From contig DLQI01000041.1 of assembly GCA_002478745.1 (NCBI GenBank), positions 56,256 through 120,255 on the forward strand: a DNA stretch of 64,000 bases, read 5' to 3'. The translations under genes were made by a program, and so were the position numbers. Below are positions 8,625-17,850 of this stretch, piece by piece (position 1 is the first letter of the stretch; the number at the start of each line of letters is the position of its first letter). Under the pieces are notes generated by a model, which did no database searches, was not told where the DNA came from, and saw nothing but the letters and a program-made list of their open reading frames with translations. Origin of the DNA: Rhodobacteraceae bacterium UBA7436. GTDB lineage: Bacteria > Pseudomonadota > Alphaproteobacteria > Rhodobacterales > Rhodobacteraceae.

Positions 8625-9911
8625 TTAGTCTGGTAAATCGAAAACCTGACCCGGATAAATCAAGTCTGGGTCTTTGATCGTTTCGCTATTGGCCTCAAAC
8701 ACACGTACGAACAAAGTGCCATCACCATAGCGATCCCGTGCAATAGCCCACAGCGTTGCACCCGTTTGAACCGTAATCGCAGTAACCGCTGCACCACTCT
8801 CACCAGCAGCAGCTTCAAGCAACTCAGGTGCCTCGCGCTTAAAAGGCGTCTCCACGCGACTAGTGACATCGCCTTGGACGTCCACTTCATCGACGCGCAA
8901 GGTATAAACACCCGTGTCAACATCAGGCAGATCGCCCCGCCAGCGACCAGATGTATCCACACTCAACGTAGTAATCACTCTATTGTCCAAATAGACCCGC
9001 ACAGAGGCGGCCTTTGACTGGGCTCGTCCGCTAAGCAAAACATCGCCCTCGTCCGAATAGCTGATCGTATCGATTTCAACATTGGACATGAATTCAGGGG
9101 CGCTAGAGCGGTTGATCACTTCAACTCCGCTTTCGTCTGATTTCAAAATTGCGACTTCAACTATTGGTTCTTCTGCGACAGTTGCCGTAGGTTCCACGGT
9201 CTGTTCAACAACTTCTGCCGTTGGTTCACTTACAGTCACAGGCTCTGCAACTTCAGCAACAATTGCAACTACTACGTCAGCTTCAGCTGCAACTACAACG
9301 TCAGTTTCAGCAGCAACTGCTACCTCAGCTTCAACTACTACTTCGGCTTCGGCTTCGGCTTCGGCTTCGGCTTCGGCTTCGGCTTCGGCTTCGGCTTCGG
9401 AAACTTTTGCGACAACAGTTTGCGGCGCAAGAATGATGTCTGCTGTCGCCATCTCAACATCACCCACCTGCTGCATCACTCTGAGAACTTGGGCGTCAGC
9501 AGATGGTTCGAGGAACGCGATGATGGCAAAGGCCCCGTCATTGCCTGTGGTCACGTTTATATTTTCGAGCTGGTCAACGAACAGTGTGACCTTGGCATTC
9601 GGTTCCCCGCGGCCTGCTAGGATTGTCAAACCATCGGCCTCGCGGCGCACTTCATCAATGCTGGGGGCTATTGGGCCTAAAACAACGGTTTCGGTAGGGG
9701 TTTCGGCCACAACTGTTGGCTTTGCCGCGACAACGTCTGTCTTTGGTGTTTCCTCAGCCGGCATTGCGACTTCAATTGGCACAGATTCCGCCGTGTCATT
9801 CGGCTTTAGAACCGCAAAATATGTCCCTGTCCCAACAGCGACGACAGCCAAAACACTGGCACCAACAACAGGGCCTGCATTTGCGCTCAAAAAAGCTGCT
9901 ATTTTGCTCAT
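8625..9911 (-). CDS. LysM-domain envelope protein with Ala-Glu repeat
   Basis: 428 residues. One membrane anchor (about 14-32) is followed by a Thr/Val/Glu-rich stretch, a bacterial Ig-like segment (about 90-160), a pure Ala-Glu dipeptide repeat (about 170-190), a Val/Ala/Glu-rich linker, a second Ig-like segment (about 275-365) and a C-terminal LysM domain (about 378-427). LysM binds N-acetylglucosamine-containing glycans, so the protein should span from the inner membrane to peptidoglycan. Rhodobacterales genomes commonly carry a single-pass LysM protein of this plan. The long open frame on the opposite strand is a by-product of the repetitive codons. The role beyond wall binding is unknown. 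Confidence 0.85.
   Translation of the reverse strand: MSKIAAFLSANAGPVVGASVLAVVAVGTGTYFAVLKPNDTAESVPIEVAMPAEETPKTDVVAAKPTVVAETPTETVVLGPIAPSIDEVRREADGLTILAGRGEPNAKVTLFVDQLENINVTTGNDGAFAIIAFLEPSADAQVLRVMQQVGDVEMATADIILAPQTVVAKVSEAEAEAEAEAEAEAEAEAEVVVEAEVAVAAETDVVVAAEADVVVAIVAEVAEPVTVSEPTAEVVEQTVEPTATVAEEPIVEVAILKSDESGVEVINRSSAPEFMSNVEIDTISYSDEGDVLLSGRAQSKAASVRVYLDNRVITTLSVDTSGRWRGDLPDVDTGVYTLRVDEVDVQGDVTSRVETPFKREAPELLEAAAGESGAAVTAITVQTGATLWAIARDRYGDGTLFVRVFEANSETIKDPDLIYPGQVFDLPD
9341..9400. repeat. Hexamer tandem repeat, CTTCGG x10, inside the LysM gene
   Basis: Ten perfect head-to-tail copies of the 6-bp unit CTTCGG fill 9341-9400. Read on the coding (minus) strand they give alternating Ala and Glu codons. 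Because the unit is two codons long, copy-number change by replication slippage would lengthen or shorten the linker without shifting the frame. The flanking DNA (9270-9340) is a degenerate version of the same composition, which suggests older repeat decay. Confidence 0.95.
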
Positions 9912-10065
9912 CTTAGGTTCCTTCGGTGCATTGCAAACAATGCCATAAAAACAGGGTCGCGGAATCCCGGCCCATATTGATTGAGCTTACATACCAAGCG
10001 CGGTATGAGCGGTCAAAACCCGTTGGGTCAAATTTTGCATAATTTCTAGTGTTAAGGAGCGTCTC

Positions 10066-10617
10066 ATGTCCCCTAAATCAGTCTGCGTCTATTGCGGTTC
10101 CCGCGCCGGTGTTGATCCAGCTTACGCGGTTGACGCGCAAAACATTGGTTCTGCGCTGGCCGAAAATGGGTGGCGTTTGGTTTACGGCGCTGGTGATGTT
10201 GGGTTGATGGGCACGGTCGCACGCGCCGCCCAAGATGCGGGCGCTGAGACCTTTGGCGTCATCCCGCAGCACCTAGTGGATTGGGAGGTCGGCAAGACCG
10301 ACCTGACGACCTATATCGTGACCGAAACCATGCACGAGCGCAAAAAGGTTATGTTCATGAACTGCGATGCGGTTGTAGTTATGCCAGGTGGGGCCGGATC
10401 ACTGGACGAGTTGTTTGAGGTCGTAACTTGGCGTCAGTTGGGCCTGCATGATAAGCCAATTTATTTATTGAATACAAATGATTACTGGGATCCATTGATC
10501 GTATTGATCAAGCATGTAATCACGCAAGGATTCGCAGATGCAAGCCTGCTGGATTACATCACGGTGGTGCCAGATGCGGCGGCTACAACGCTGGCTTTGC
10601 GCGACGCCCTTTCCTGA
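10066..10617 (+). CDS. LOG-family protein (TIGR00730; cytokinin riboside 5'-monophosphate phosphoribohydrolase fold)
   Basis: 183 residues with a Rossmann-like start (VCVYCGSRAG) and the family signature PGGAGSLDE (about 107-115), where PGGxGTxxE is usual. Members hydrolyse nucleotide 5'-monophosphates to base plus ribose 5-phosphate; in bacteria the physiological substrate is generally unknown, and purine salvage or stress roles have been proposed. The start at 10066 has AAGGAG nine bases upstream. Its last 64 bp overlap the 3' end of the convergent RarD gene. Confidence 0.9.
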   Translation: MSPKSVCVYCGSRAGVDPAYAVDAQNIGSALAENGWRLVYGAGDVGLMGTVARAAQDAGAETFGVIPQHLVDWEVGKTDLTTYIVTETMHERKKVMFMNCDAVVVMPGGAGSLDELFEVVTWRQLGLHDKPIYLLNTNDYWDPLIVLIKHVITQGFADASLLDYITVVPDAAATTLALRDALS

Positions 10618-11474
10618 GACCACAACACCGCAGAATACAGCGCCAATGCCGTCCAGATCATCATAAAGGCCGTGACGTGCCAACCGGTGAAGGGTTCAGA
10701 AAAGACCACAACGGCGCATAGAAACTGCAAGGTCGGGTTTAGATATCCGACCAAGCCGATGGTCGACATGGTGGCGCGACGGGCAGCATAGCTGAACAGG
10801 ATCAGCGGCACCGCCGTCATTGGCCCCGCTAAAATGAGCAAGGCAGTGGTTGTGAAATCCTGGCCAAATGCGGCCTGCCCGTTGTGCCATGTTAGCAACA
10901 GAAATACAGCGGCAAAGGGGGCAACCAGCATCACTTCGGATGTGACGGAGACCACGGGCCCTACGTCCAGTTGTTTTTTCATCAGCCCGTAGATCGCGAA
11001 TGTCCCTGCCAACATCAGCGAAACCCAAGGGGCCGCGCCAAGGCCGTAGGTCAATGCACTGACCGCGCAAGCAGCAAATACGATCGCGATCCACTGTAAT
11101 TTAGCAAGGCGATCACTGTAGATAAACCAGCCCAGCAACACCGACACCAGCGGATAGATGTAATAGCCTAGGCTTGCCTCTGTCGCGCGTTCCGCCCCGA
11201 CCGACCAGATGAACAGATACCAATTGGCCAGGATCATCAGCGCGGCCAGAACCGTCAAACAACCGCTGCGCCAGTCCACGAAAGAACGGCGCACTTCTTT
11301 TAGACGGCCCTGAAAGCCCAGTAAAAGGGCGAAAAACACCAACGACCAAATGGTACGATGTGCAAGGATTTCGAGGGGTGGCACGGTGCCAAGCAGTTTA
11401 TAGAACATCGACGATAGCCCCCAAATGGTGCAGCAGCCGATCATTGCTAGGACGCCTTGGGTCGCTGTATTCAT
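10554..11474 (-). CDS. rarD: EamA/RarD-type drug-metabolite transporter permease
   Basis: 306 residues with ten predicted membrane helices in two EamA repeats. The N-terminus (GVLAMIGCCTIWGLSSMFYKLL) and the spacing match the RarD subgroup of the DMT superfamily. Function is not firmly known in any bacterium; substrates of related proteins are amino acids and metabolites. I took the ATG at 11474, since the frame upstream of it (to 11540) gives an Arg/Trp-rich sequence unlike RarD N-termini and runs into the sodB terminator. The 3' end overlaps the LOG gene by 64 bp, tail to tail. Confidence 0.87.
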   Translation of the reverse strand: MNTATQGVLAMIGCCTIWGLSSMFYKLLGTVPPLEILAHRTIWSLVFFALLLGFQGRLKEVRRSFVDWRSGCLTVLAALMILANWYLFIWSVGAERATEASLGYYIYPLVSVLLGWFIYSDRLAKLQWIAIVFAACAVSALTYGLGAAPWVSLMLAGTFAIYGLMKKQLDVGPVVSVTSEVMLVAPFAAVFLLLTWHNGQAAFGQDFTTTALLILAGPMTAVPLILFSYAARRATMSTIGLVGYLNPTLQFLCAVVVFSEPFTGWHVTAFMMIWTALALYSAVLWSQERASRKASVVAAASGTTVM

Positions 11475-11528
11475 TTGAACCTCATGTGTTGGGGTGAACC
11501 TGCGCCAACAAAGGGACATCCGCAACGC

Positions 11529-11556
11529 AAAACGCCCCAATCTTGCGATCAGGGCG
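11529..11556 (-). terminator. Rho-independent terminator of sodB
   Basis: On the minus strand a 10-bp stem (CGCCCTGATC with GATTGGGGCG, two G-U pairs) closes on a GCAA tetraloop and is followed by TTTT at 11532-11529. It lies 25 bp past the sodB stop. The GNRA-type loop adds stability. Confidence 0.75.
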
Positions 11557-11580
11557 CTTCGTTTTAGGTATGGAAACCAA

Positions 11581-12180
11581 TTACATGCGTGATGCTACGT
11601 TTTCCCAGTTCACAAGGTTCTCAAGAAAGTTGGTCAAGTAAACAGGGCGTTTGTTGCGGAAGTCGATGTAGTAGGAGTGCTCCCAAACATCGCAACCCAG
11701 CAAGGCAGTTTGGCCAAAGCAAAGTGGGTTCACGCCGTTTTCAGTTTTAGTCACAGCCAATGAACCGTCAGCGTTTTTCACCAACCACGCCCAGCCTGAA
11801 CCGAACTGGCCAGCACCAGCAGCAGCGAATTGTGCTTTGAAATCATCAACAGAGCCAAAGCTCTCTTTGATTGCAGCTTCCAGCTCAGACGGCATAGCGC
11901 CTGATGTTGGTGTCATCATTTCCCAGAACTGGTTGTGGTTCCAAAGTTGGGAGATGTTGTTGAAGATACCGTTTTGAGCCACAGAAGACGCATCATATGT
12001 GCCTTTGATGATCTCTTCGAGGGATTTGCCCTCCCACTCAGTACCTGCAATCGCCGCGTTGCCGTTTGTAACATAGGCGTTGTGGTGCAGGTCGTGGTGG
12101 AATTCTATGGTTTCAGCAGACATTCCGTGTGCTGCTAGTGCGTCATGGGCGTACGGAAGATCAGGAAGTTCAAAAGCCAT
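11581..12180 (-). CDS. sodB: Superoxide dismutase, Fe type
   Basis: 199 residues, the normal length for Fe/Mn SODs. The four metal ligands can be placed: His28 in the TIEFHHDLHH helix, a His in the NHNQFWEMM segment, and Asp and His in DVWEHSYY near the C-terminus. FGSGWAWLV and the Gln in CFGQTALLG favour the iron or cambialistic type. It detoxifies superoxide in the cytoplasm to H2O2 and O2. It is monocistronic: its own terminator follows, and soxG ends 122 bp upstream on the same strand. The shared direction with an H2O2-producing oxidase operon may be chance. Confidence 0.95.
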   Translation of the reverse strand: MAFELPDLPYAHDALAAHGMSAETIEFHHDLHHNAYVTNGNAAIAGTEWEGKSLEEIIKGTYDASSVAQNGIFNNISQLWNHNQFWEMMTPTSGAMPSELEAAIKESFGSVDDFKAQFAAAGAGQFGSGWAWLVKNADGSLAVTKTENGVNPLCFGQTALLGCDVWEHSYYIDFRNKRPVYLTNFLENLVNWENVASRM

Positions 12181-12302
12181 TCTATGGTCCCCTTTAGGAT
12201 AAATTCATCTGTGCCTTAGGTGACATGAAGCGCGATCCACTTCAAGATCAAGGGGGAGCGGTGGCGTAAATATACGCAAAGTCCACAATCCCCCAGATTT
12301 CT

Positions 12303-12875
12303 TTACTTAAAGAAACCAACCTCAGATCCGTTTTGGGCTGCAACTTTCAGCAAATCGAACACATATTGCGCGTTTGAGCGAAAACAAACGATTTGAAAGG
12401 TTGCGTCATCCACCATCCAAAAGGCCGCGGCCACTTGGGCCATGCGCGTGCGGCGGAACATGCCCGGCTTAAACGCCTCGGGTGACAGATCCACTGGGGC
12501 CAGTTTCGCCATGACTTCGCGGGCATTGGGCCCTGACACGCGCAAGCTGGCCCGTGCATCCGATACATCAACGGCAAGCGCATGCGCTTTGCCCAGCGCG
12601 GTGTGCATCTTGGCCAGTGTGTCTGCGACCTGATCGTAGGGGCACAGCACCAGCAACTCATCCGTGCTCATCCAGCAGAGGCCAGAGGCACCATCGTGGT
12701 TGGCGTGGCCAAGTGTGGGCATCTCGACACCCGTGACCGAAGTCGCCGCCTTTTTCACAGCGGCTTTGCTCAGATCGCCCCGAAGGGTGATCATGCCTTG
12801 CAACCCGATCTCTTCGATCTTGGCAATACCGCTGTTGTCTGTGGCCTTGTCCAAGGCGCTGATCAAATTAGACAT
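12303..12875 (-). CDS. soxG: Sarcosine oxidase subunit gamma
   Basis: 190 residues from the ATG at 12875, which has AGGGGAGAAACCAA just upstream; the longer frame to 12899 lies inside soxA. The C-terminal part (about 95-185, with ANAREVMAKLAPVDLS) resembles the GcvT/folate-binding fold, as in characterised SoxG. Heterotetrameric sarcosine oxidase demethylates sarcosine to glycine, passing the one-carbon unit to tetrahydrofolate and making H2O2. The start overlaps the soxA stop by 8 bp, indicating coupled translation. It is the last gene of soxBDAG. Confidence 0.93.
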   Translation of the reverse strand: MSNLISALDKATDNSGIAKIEEIGLQGMITLRGDLSKAAVKKAATSVTGVEMPTLGHANHDGASGLCWMSTDELLVLCPYDQVADTLAKMHTALGKAHALAVDVSDARASLRVSGPNAREVMAKLAPVDLSPEAFKPGMFRRTRMAQVAAAFWMVDDATFQIVCFRSNAQYVFDLLKVAAQNGSEVGFFK

Positions 12876-15800
12876 TTGGTTTCTCCCCTTCGGGATCATA
12901 GAAAACTGGGCTTACGATTTTGGCTTCATAGTCTTTGCCATCGGTGCCCGGGAAGGTGATGACCTCGCCCATGCGATCCGGTCCATGCAGAACCAATCCC
13001 ATCGCAATACCACGTTCCAAGTTTGGTGAATGATAGCTAGACGTCACCCGTCCAATCATGACGCGTTGACCGTTGGCGTTGGTCCCCTCGCCCACGGCAT
13101 AAGCACCGTCTGGCAAAGTAGATTTATCGATTGTTTCAAGACCCACTAGCTTCCAACGTTGATCGCTTACCATATGCTCGCGCTGTTGGGCGCGTTTGCC
13201 AAGGAAATCGGTTTTCTTCTTGGAAATGGCCCAGTTCAGACCCAGATCCTGTGGAATGACAGTCCCATCGGTTTCATCACCGATCATGATAAAGCCCTTC
13301 TCGGCCCGCAAGATGTGCAGACATTCGGTCCCGTAGGGCATCACACCCAGATCGGCACCAACAGCCATCAAGGCATCCCAGAACGCCTGTCCTTGCGAGG
13401 CAGGCACTGCGATCTCATAAGACAATTCGCCCGAGAACGAGATACGATAGGCCCGCACGTCAAAGCCACCAAGCGAGCCGTCTTGCCACTCCATAAATCC
13501 AAACGCATCTGCGCTCAAATCCATACCGCCCAGCGCTTCCAGCGCTTTACGGGCTTTAGGTCCAACAACGGCGACTTGGGCGTATTGTTCGGTCACGTTG
13601 GCCACGTAGACGTTCCAATCCCACCATTCGGTCTGAAGCCATTCTTCCATGTGACCATGGATGGTTTCCGCCCCGCCTGTGGTGGTGTGGCATAAAAAGG
13701 TTTCGTCATCGATGCGGGCAACGACGCCATCATCAATCAGGAAGCCATTTTCAGAACACATCAGGCCATAGCGGCATTTACCGACCTTCAGCGTACTCAT
13801 CATGTTGGTGTAGAGCATGTCCAAGAACTTGCCCGCGTCAGGGCCTTTGACGATGATCTTACCAAGGGTAGATGCATCCAACAGACCAAGGTTTTCGCGT
13901 GTGTTCTTTGTCTCACGCATCACCGCGTCATGGACGGTTTCGCCGCTTTGCACATATGCGTAAGGGCGACGCCATTGGCCGACAGGTTCCCAGTCCGCGC
14001 CATTAGCCTCGTGCCAATCATACATCGGCGTGCGACGGATGGGTTGGAACACGTCACCGCGTGCCTCGCCACCGATCGATCCCATAGAGATCGGAGTATA
14101 GGGCGGACGGAATGTGGTGGTTCCGGTCTGTGGGATCGGCTGGTTCAGGCTATCAGACAGGATCGCAAGACCGTTGATATTGCTGAGCTTGCCCTGATCC
14201 GTGGCCATGCCAAGGGTCGTGTAGCGTTTCGCGTGTTCCACACTGGTAAAGCCCTCTTGGGCAGCCAGTTGTACATCGCTGACTTTCACGTCGTTCTGAT
14301 AATCAAGCCATGCTTTGGACCGCAATTTGTACCCTGCCCCTTGTGGCATCAACCACACGGGCAACAGCGCGCGTTCAACAGCGTCTTCGGCCACTGGGGC
14401 CTTGGTGGCTTTGGCCTTAAAGCCCGCCGCCTTTGCCGCTTCTTTCCCACAGTCTGTGGCATCCGCCAAAATCGCGGCCAGGGTGGTTTCGCCGTTGGCG
14501 GCACCCGCGACGCTTACAAAACCTTGGCCCTTGTCGCCCAGTGGTGGGCGGTTTGGATCGGGGCGGAAGCTGGCTTGGGATTCATCCCACGTCAGTTTGC
14601 CACCGCAATGGGACCATAGGTGGACCACAGGGGACCAGCCGCCAGACATGGCAACCGCGTCGCATGCGATCTCTTCCAATACCGCGCCTTCGCCAGCTTG
14701 GGCGCAGATTTCAACGCCAGTGACGCGCTTGCCGCCTTGGACGGTCGCAATGCCGTGGCCCATCATAACGCGAATGCCCAGCGCCTTGGCTCGCGCTATC
14801 AGATCGCTGTCATCCCCTGCGGGACGGGCATCGATGATTGCAGGTACATCAAGGCCTGCGTGTTTCAGCGCAATCGCAGTTCGATAGGCATCGTCGTTGT
14901 TGGTGACCACAACCGTGCGATCGCCAGAGGACACACCGTAGTTCACCACATAATCACGGATCGCAGAGGCCAGCATGACGCCCGGAATATCGTTGCCCGC
15001 AAAGCTAAGCGGGCGTTCAATCGCGCCAGTGGCGGTGATGGTTTGCGCCGCACGAATGCGCCAAAGGCGGTGGCGTGGGCCAGCCATTTCAGGCGCATGG
15101 TCTTTCAGGCGTTCATAGCCCAAGACATAACCGTGATCGTAGACACCTGCGCCCATCATACGGGTGCGGATTGTGACGTTGTCCATCGCCTCTAGTTCAG
15201 CCGTGATCGCGGTGACGAAGTCCTCAGCGGTTTGTCCGTCAATCGTGCCACCATCCACAACCGCGCGACCACCCAAATGGGCGGTTTGCTCGGCCACGAT
15301 GACCTTGGCACCAGAGGCCGCCGCCGCTTTGGCCGCTTGAAGACCAGCGACACCGCCACCGATGACCAAGACATCACAGAACGCATAGAAGTGTTCGTAT
15401 GTATCCGCGTCGCGATCTGTCGCTTTGGGCGCCGCGCCAAGGCCAGCGGCGTGGCGGATGATCGGCTCGTAGACGTGTTTCCAGAAAGAGCGCGGGTGGA
15501 TGAACATTTTGTAATAGAAACCAGCAGGCATAAAGCGGCTAAGTTTCGCGTTCAACGCGCCTACATCATATTCAAGGCTCGGCCAGTGGTTTTGGCTTTT
15601 GGCTTTGAGGCCTTCAAACAATTCAGTCGTGGTGACGCGTTGGTTTGGCTCAAACTTGCCGCCCTCGCCCATTTGGACCAGTCCGTTTGGTTCTTCAGAA
15701 CCCGAGGCCACAACGCCGCGCGGGCGGTGGTACTTGAACGAACGGCCCATCAAGACCCGATCATTTGCAAGCAAGGCAGAGGCAAGCGTGTCGCCCTCGA

Positions 15801-15888
15801 ACCCTTTGAGGGTTGTGCCATTGAAGCTAAAGCTAAGGGCTTTGGATTTGTTCAGCAGGCGGCCGCCTGTGGCAAGACGTGTGCTCAT
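12868..15888 (-). CDS. soxA: Sarcosine oxidase subunit alpha
   Basis: 1006 residues from the ATG at 15888 (N-terminus MSTRLATGG; the longer frame adds 28 implausible residues). In order: an N-terminal 2Fe-2S-ferredoxin-like domain without its cluster cysteines (about 10-95), an FAD/NAD(P)-binding domain starting with DVLVIGGGVAGLQAA (about 145) plus a second dinucleotide motif, and a C-terminal GcvT/aminomethyltransferase domain (about 600-1000) that binds tetrahydrofolate. This is the standard large subunit of the heterotetrameric enzyme. The gap to soxD is 70 bp. Full length, no disruption seen. Confidence 0.96.
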   Translation of the reverse strand: MSTRLATGGRLLNKSKALSFSFNGTTLKGFEGDTLASALLANDRVLMGRSFKYHRPRGVVASGSEEPNGLVQMGEGGKFEPNQRVTTTELFEGLKAKSQNHWPSLEYDVGALNAKLSRFMPAGFYYKMFIHPRSFWKHVYEPIIRHAAGLGAAPKATDRDADTYEHFYAFCDVLVIGGGVAGLQAAKAAAASGAKVIVAEQTAHLGGRAVVDGGTIDGQTAEDFVTAITAELEAMDNVTIRTRMMGAGVYDHGYVLGYERLKDHAPEMAGPRHRLWRIRAAQTITATGAIERPLSFAGNDIPGVMLASAIRDYVVNYGVSSGDRTVVVTNNDDAYRTAIALKHAGLDVPAIIDARPAGDDSDLIARAKALGIRVMMGHGIATVQGGKRVTGVEICAQAGEGAVLEEIACDAVAMSGGWSPVVHLWSHCGGKLTWDESQASFRPDPNRPPLGDKGQGFVSVAGAANGETTLAAILADATDCGKEAAKAAGFKAKATKAPVAEDAVERALLPVWLMPQGAGYKLRSKAWLDYQNDVKVSDVQLAAQEGFTSVEHAKRYTTLGMATDQGKLSNINGLAILSDSLNQPIPQTGTTTFRPPYTPISMGSIGGEARGDVFQPIRRTPMYDWHEANGADWEPVGQWRRPYAYVQSGETVHDAVMRETKNTRENLGLLDASTLGKIIVKGPDAGKFLDMLYTNMMSTLKVGKCRYGLMCSENGFLIDDGVVARIDDETFLCHTTTGGAETIHGHMEEWLQTEWWDWNVYVANVTEQYAQVAVVGPKARKALEALGGMDLSADAFGFMEWQDGSLGGFDVRAYRISFSGELSYEIAVPASQGQAFWDALMAVGADLGVMPYGTECLHILRAEKGFIMIGDETDGTVIPQDLGLNWAISKKKTDFLGKRAQQREHMVSDQRWKLVGLETIDKSTLPDGAYAVGEGTNANGQRVMIGRVTSSYHSPNLERGIAMGLVLHGPDRMGEVITFPGTDGKDYEAKIVSPVFYDPEGEKPNV

Positions 15889-15958
15889 GATGTGTGGCCT
15901 TGGCAAGTTTGCGGGGCTTGGATGCCTCCGGCGGGGATATTTAGGGAACAAAGATGGG

Positions 15959-16288
15959 TCATGAGAAAGCACCCCATGACCAGCCCGGACGTTTGGCCGA
16001 GATGAGGTCGCAGATCTCTTTTGGTGGCTCGTAGGTTTGGGCGGAATAAGTGCCGAACACTTCGAGGGTCATTGTGCAACGCGCGGCGTGGAACCATTTT
16101 CCGCAACCGTTGTTGTGACGCCAGCGTTCAAGGTGAACGCCCTTGGGGTTTTGACGCATGAACATATAGTTCTCGAAATCCTCGTTTGAGGAGTCTGGGC
16201 CAAAGCGCTTTAGATGTGCCTCGCCGCCTGCGTGGAATTCTGTTTCTTCTGCGGTTACACCGCAGCATGGGCAGTTTAGGATCAGCAT
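15959..16288 (-). CDS. soxD: Sarcosine oxidase subunit delta
   Basis: 109 residues. The N-terminal zinc-binding motif is visible as CPCCG (residues 6-10), with further Cys at the CGKWF and ARCTM segments. The central LERWRHNNGCGKWFHAARC region is the family hallmark. The small subunit stabilises the alpha-beta assembly through a structural zinc. The ATG at 16288 has AAAGGAGA upstream. It lies between soxB (58 bp away) and soxA (70 bp away), the classical gene order. Confidence 0.95.
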   Translation of the reverse strand: MLILNCPCCGVTAEETEFHAGGEAHLKRFGPDSSNEDFENYMFMRQNPKGVHLERWRHNNGCGKWFHAARCTMTLEVFGTYSAQTYEPPKEICDLISAKRPGWSWGAFS

Positions 16289-16346
16289 GAACGCTCTCCT
16301 TTGAGTATTATTTTAGTCAGGCACAAAGTTTGGCTTGTTAGTTTCA

Positions 16347-17591
16347 TCAGTGTGCCACCCCTGCTGCTACGCTTTCATCGATAAAGCGGCCCTCGATGAA
16401 GCGTTCCATGCCGAACTCGTCAGTCAGGGGCGAATGTCCTTTGGCCATCAGTTCGGCCATGGCCCAGCCTGATCCAGGGATCGCTTTGAACCCGCCAGTC
16501 CCCCAACCGCAGTTGATGAACACGCCGTCCACAGGAGTTTTTGATAGGATCGGGGAGCGGTCCCCTGTGACGTCCACAATCCCGCCCCATTGGCGCAGCA
16601 TTTTGAGGCGTGAGAGCATTGGGAAGGTTTCGTTCAATGCCCGTACCGTTTCCTCAACATGGTGGAACGATCCGCGTTGGGTGTAGTTGTTGTAGCCGTC
16701 TGTCCCCCCACCGATGACCATTTCGCCCTTGTCGGATTGGGACAGGTAGCCGTGCACGGTGTTGGCCATGATGACCACGTCCATTGCCGGTTTGATCGGC
16801 TCGGACACCAACGCCTGTAGGGCCACGGATTCTAAGGGCAAACGGAAGCCCGCCATATTGGCCAGATCGCCGGAATGTCCCGCAACCACGATGCCCAGTT
16901 TATCGCAATCAATTGCGCCTTTGGTGGTGTCGACGCCAACCACCTTGCCACCTTCGCGGCGGATGTTGGTGACTTCGCATTGCTGGATCACGTCCATACC
17001 CATGTCGGAACAGGCACGCGCGTAGCCCCATGCCACCGCATCATGACGGGCCGTGCCGCCGCGTGCTTGCCATAAGCCACCTAAAACGGGGTAACGAGGC
17101 CCCTCAAGGTTGATAATCGGGCAGAGTTCTTTAACCCGCTGCGGGTTGATCCATTCTGTTGGAACCCCCTGCAAGGCATTTGCGTGTGCTGTGCGCTGAT
17201 AGCCACGGACTTCGTGATGGGTCTGAGCCAGCATGATCACGCCGCGCGGGCTGAACATCACATTGTAGTTCAGGTCTTGGGACATCGTCTCATATAGGAA
17301 GCGAGATTTTTCGTAGATCGCCGCAGACGGGTCCTGCAAGTAGTTTGAGCGAATGATGGTCGTATTGCGCCCTGTGTTACCCCCACCAAGCCAGCCTTTT
17401 TCGATGATGGCTACATTGGTGATACCAAAATTCTTGCCCAGATAATAGGCCGTGGCAAGGCCGTGGCCACCTGCCCCAATGATGATCGCATCGTATTTCG
17501 TCTTTGGCTCGGGTGCCCGCCACGCGCGTTCCCAGCCTGAATGGTAGCGGGTTGCTTCACGGGCAATGGCAAAGGCTGAATAGCGTTTCAT
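16347..17591 (-). CDS. soxB: Sarcosine oxidase subunit beta
   Basis: 414 residues from the ATG at 17591 (MKRYSAFAIAREA, the usual SoxB start; the frame runs 53 codons further up into the promoter). A DAO-type FAD domain starts at KYDAIIIGAGGHGLATAYY (about 33-51). The segment GGTARHDAVAWGY holds the His that carries the covalent FMN in characterised heterotetrameric enzymes. This subunit oxidises sarcosine and passes electrons to O2. It is the first gene of the operon, divergent from ccmI across 259 bp that must contain the sox promoter. No linked glyA, folD or purU is seen, unlike in many relatives. Confidence 0.96.
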   Translation of the reverse strand: MKRYSAFAIAREATRYHSGWERAWRAPEPKTKYDAIIIGAGGHGLATAYYLGKNFGITNVAIIEKGWLGGGNTGRNTTIIRSNYLQDPSAAIYEKSRFLYETMSQDLNYNVMFSPRGVIMLAQTHHEVRGYQRTAHANALQGVPTEWINPQRVKELCPIINLEGPRYPVLGGLWQARGGTARHDAVAWGYARACSDMGMDVIQQCEVTNIRREGGKVVGVDTTKGAIDCDKLGIVVAGHSGDLANMAGFRLPLESVALQALVSEPIKPAMDVVIMANTVHGYLSQSDKGEMVIGGGTDGYNNYTQRGSFHHVEETVRALNETFPMLSRLKMLRQWGGIVDVTGDRSPILSKTPVDGVFINCGWGTGGFKAIPGSGWAMAELMAKGHSPLTDEFGMERFIEGRFIDESVAAGVAH

Positions 17592-17850
17592 GGGCGTGGC
17601 TTTCGAATAAGGATCAAAGTTGCAGCTGTCGGGATTCGCAGGTGTGGCATACCTTGAACTTGTTTTGGGTGACATACAAAAAAAGAGGATACTCTGCGCG
17701 GCACTTTTTTGCAATTTTGCGACACCGCGACAATAGGCTACAACACACACCGATCAAATGGCTGTGGGTTGCTGCAACACGCGTCCAATTGCCCCTTTTT
17801 TTTAAACCTCTACGCAGTTACATCATGAATAACCACAAAAGGGCGACCAC

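Noticed and set aside
9341..9400. CRISPR-like array
   Set aside because: The repeat unit is 6 bp with no spacers and lies inside a coding frame. No other spaced direct repeats were seen in the window.
9082..9948. Long open frame of 288 codons opposite the LysM gene
   Set aside because: It is Ser/Thr/Ala low-complexity, arises from reading the repetitive minus-strand codons backwards, has no start signal and covers a real gene with a recognised domain.
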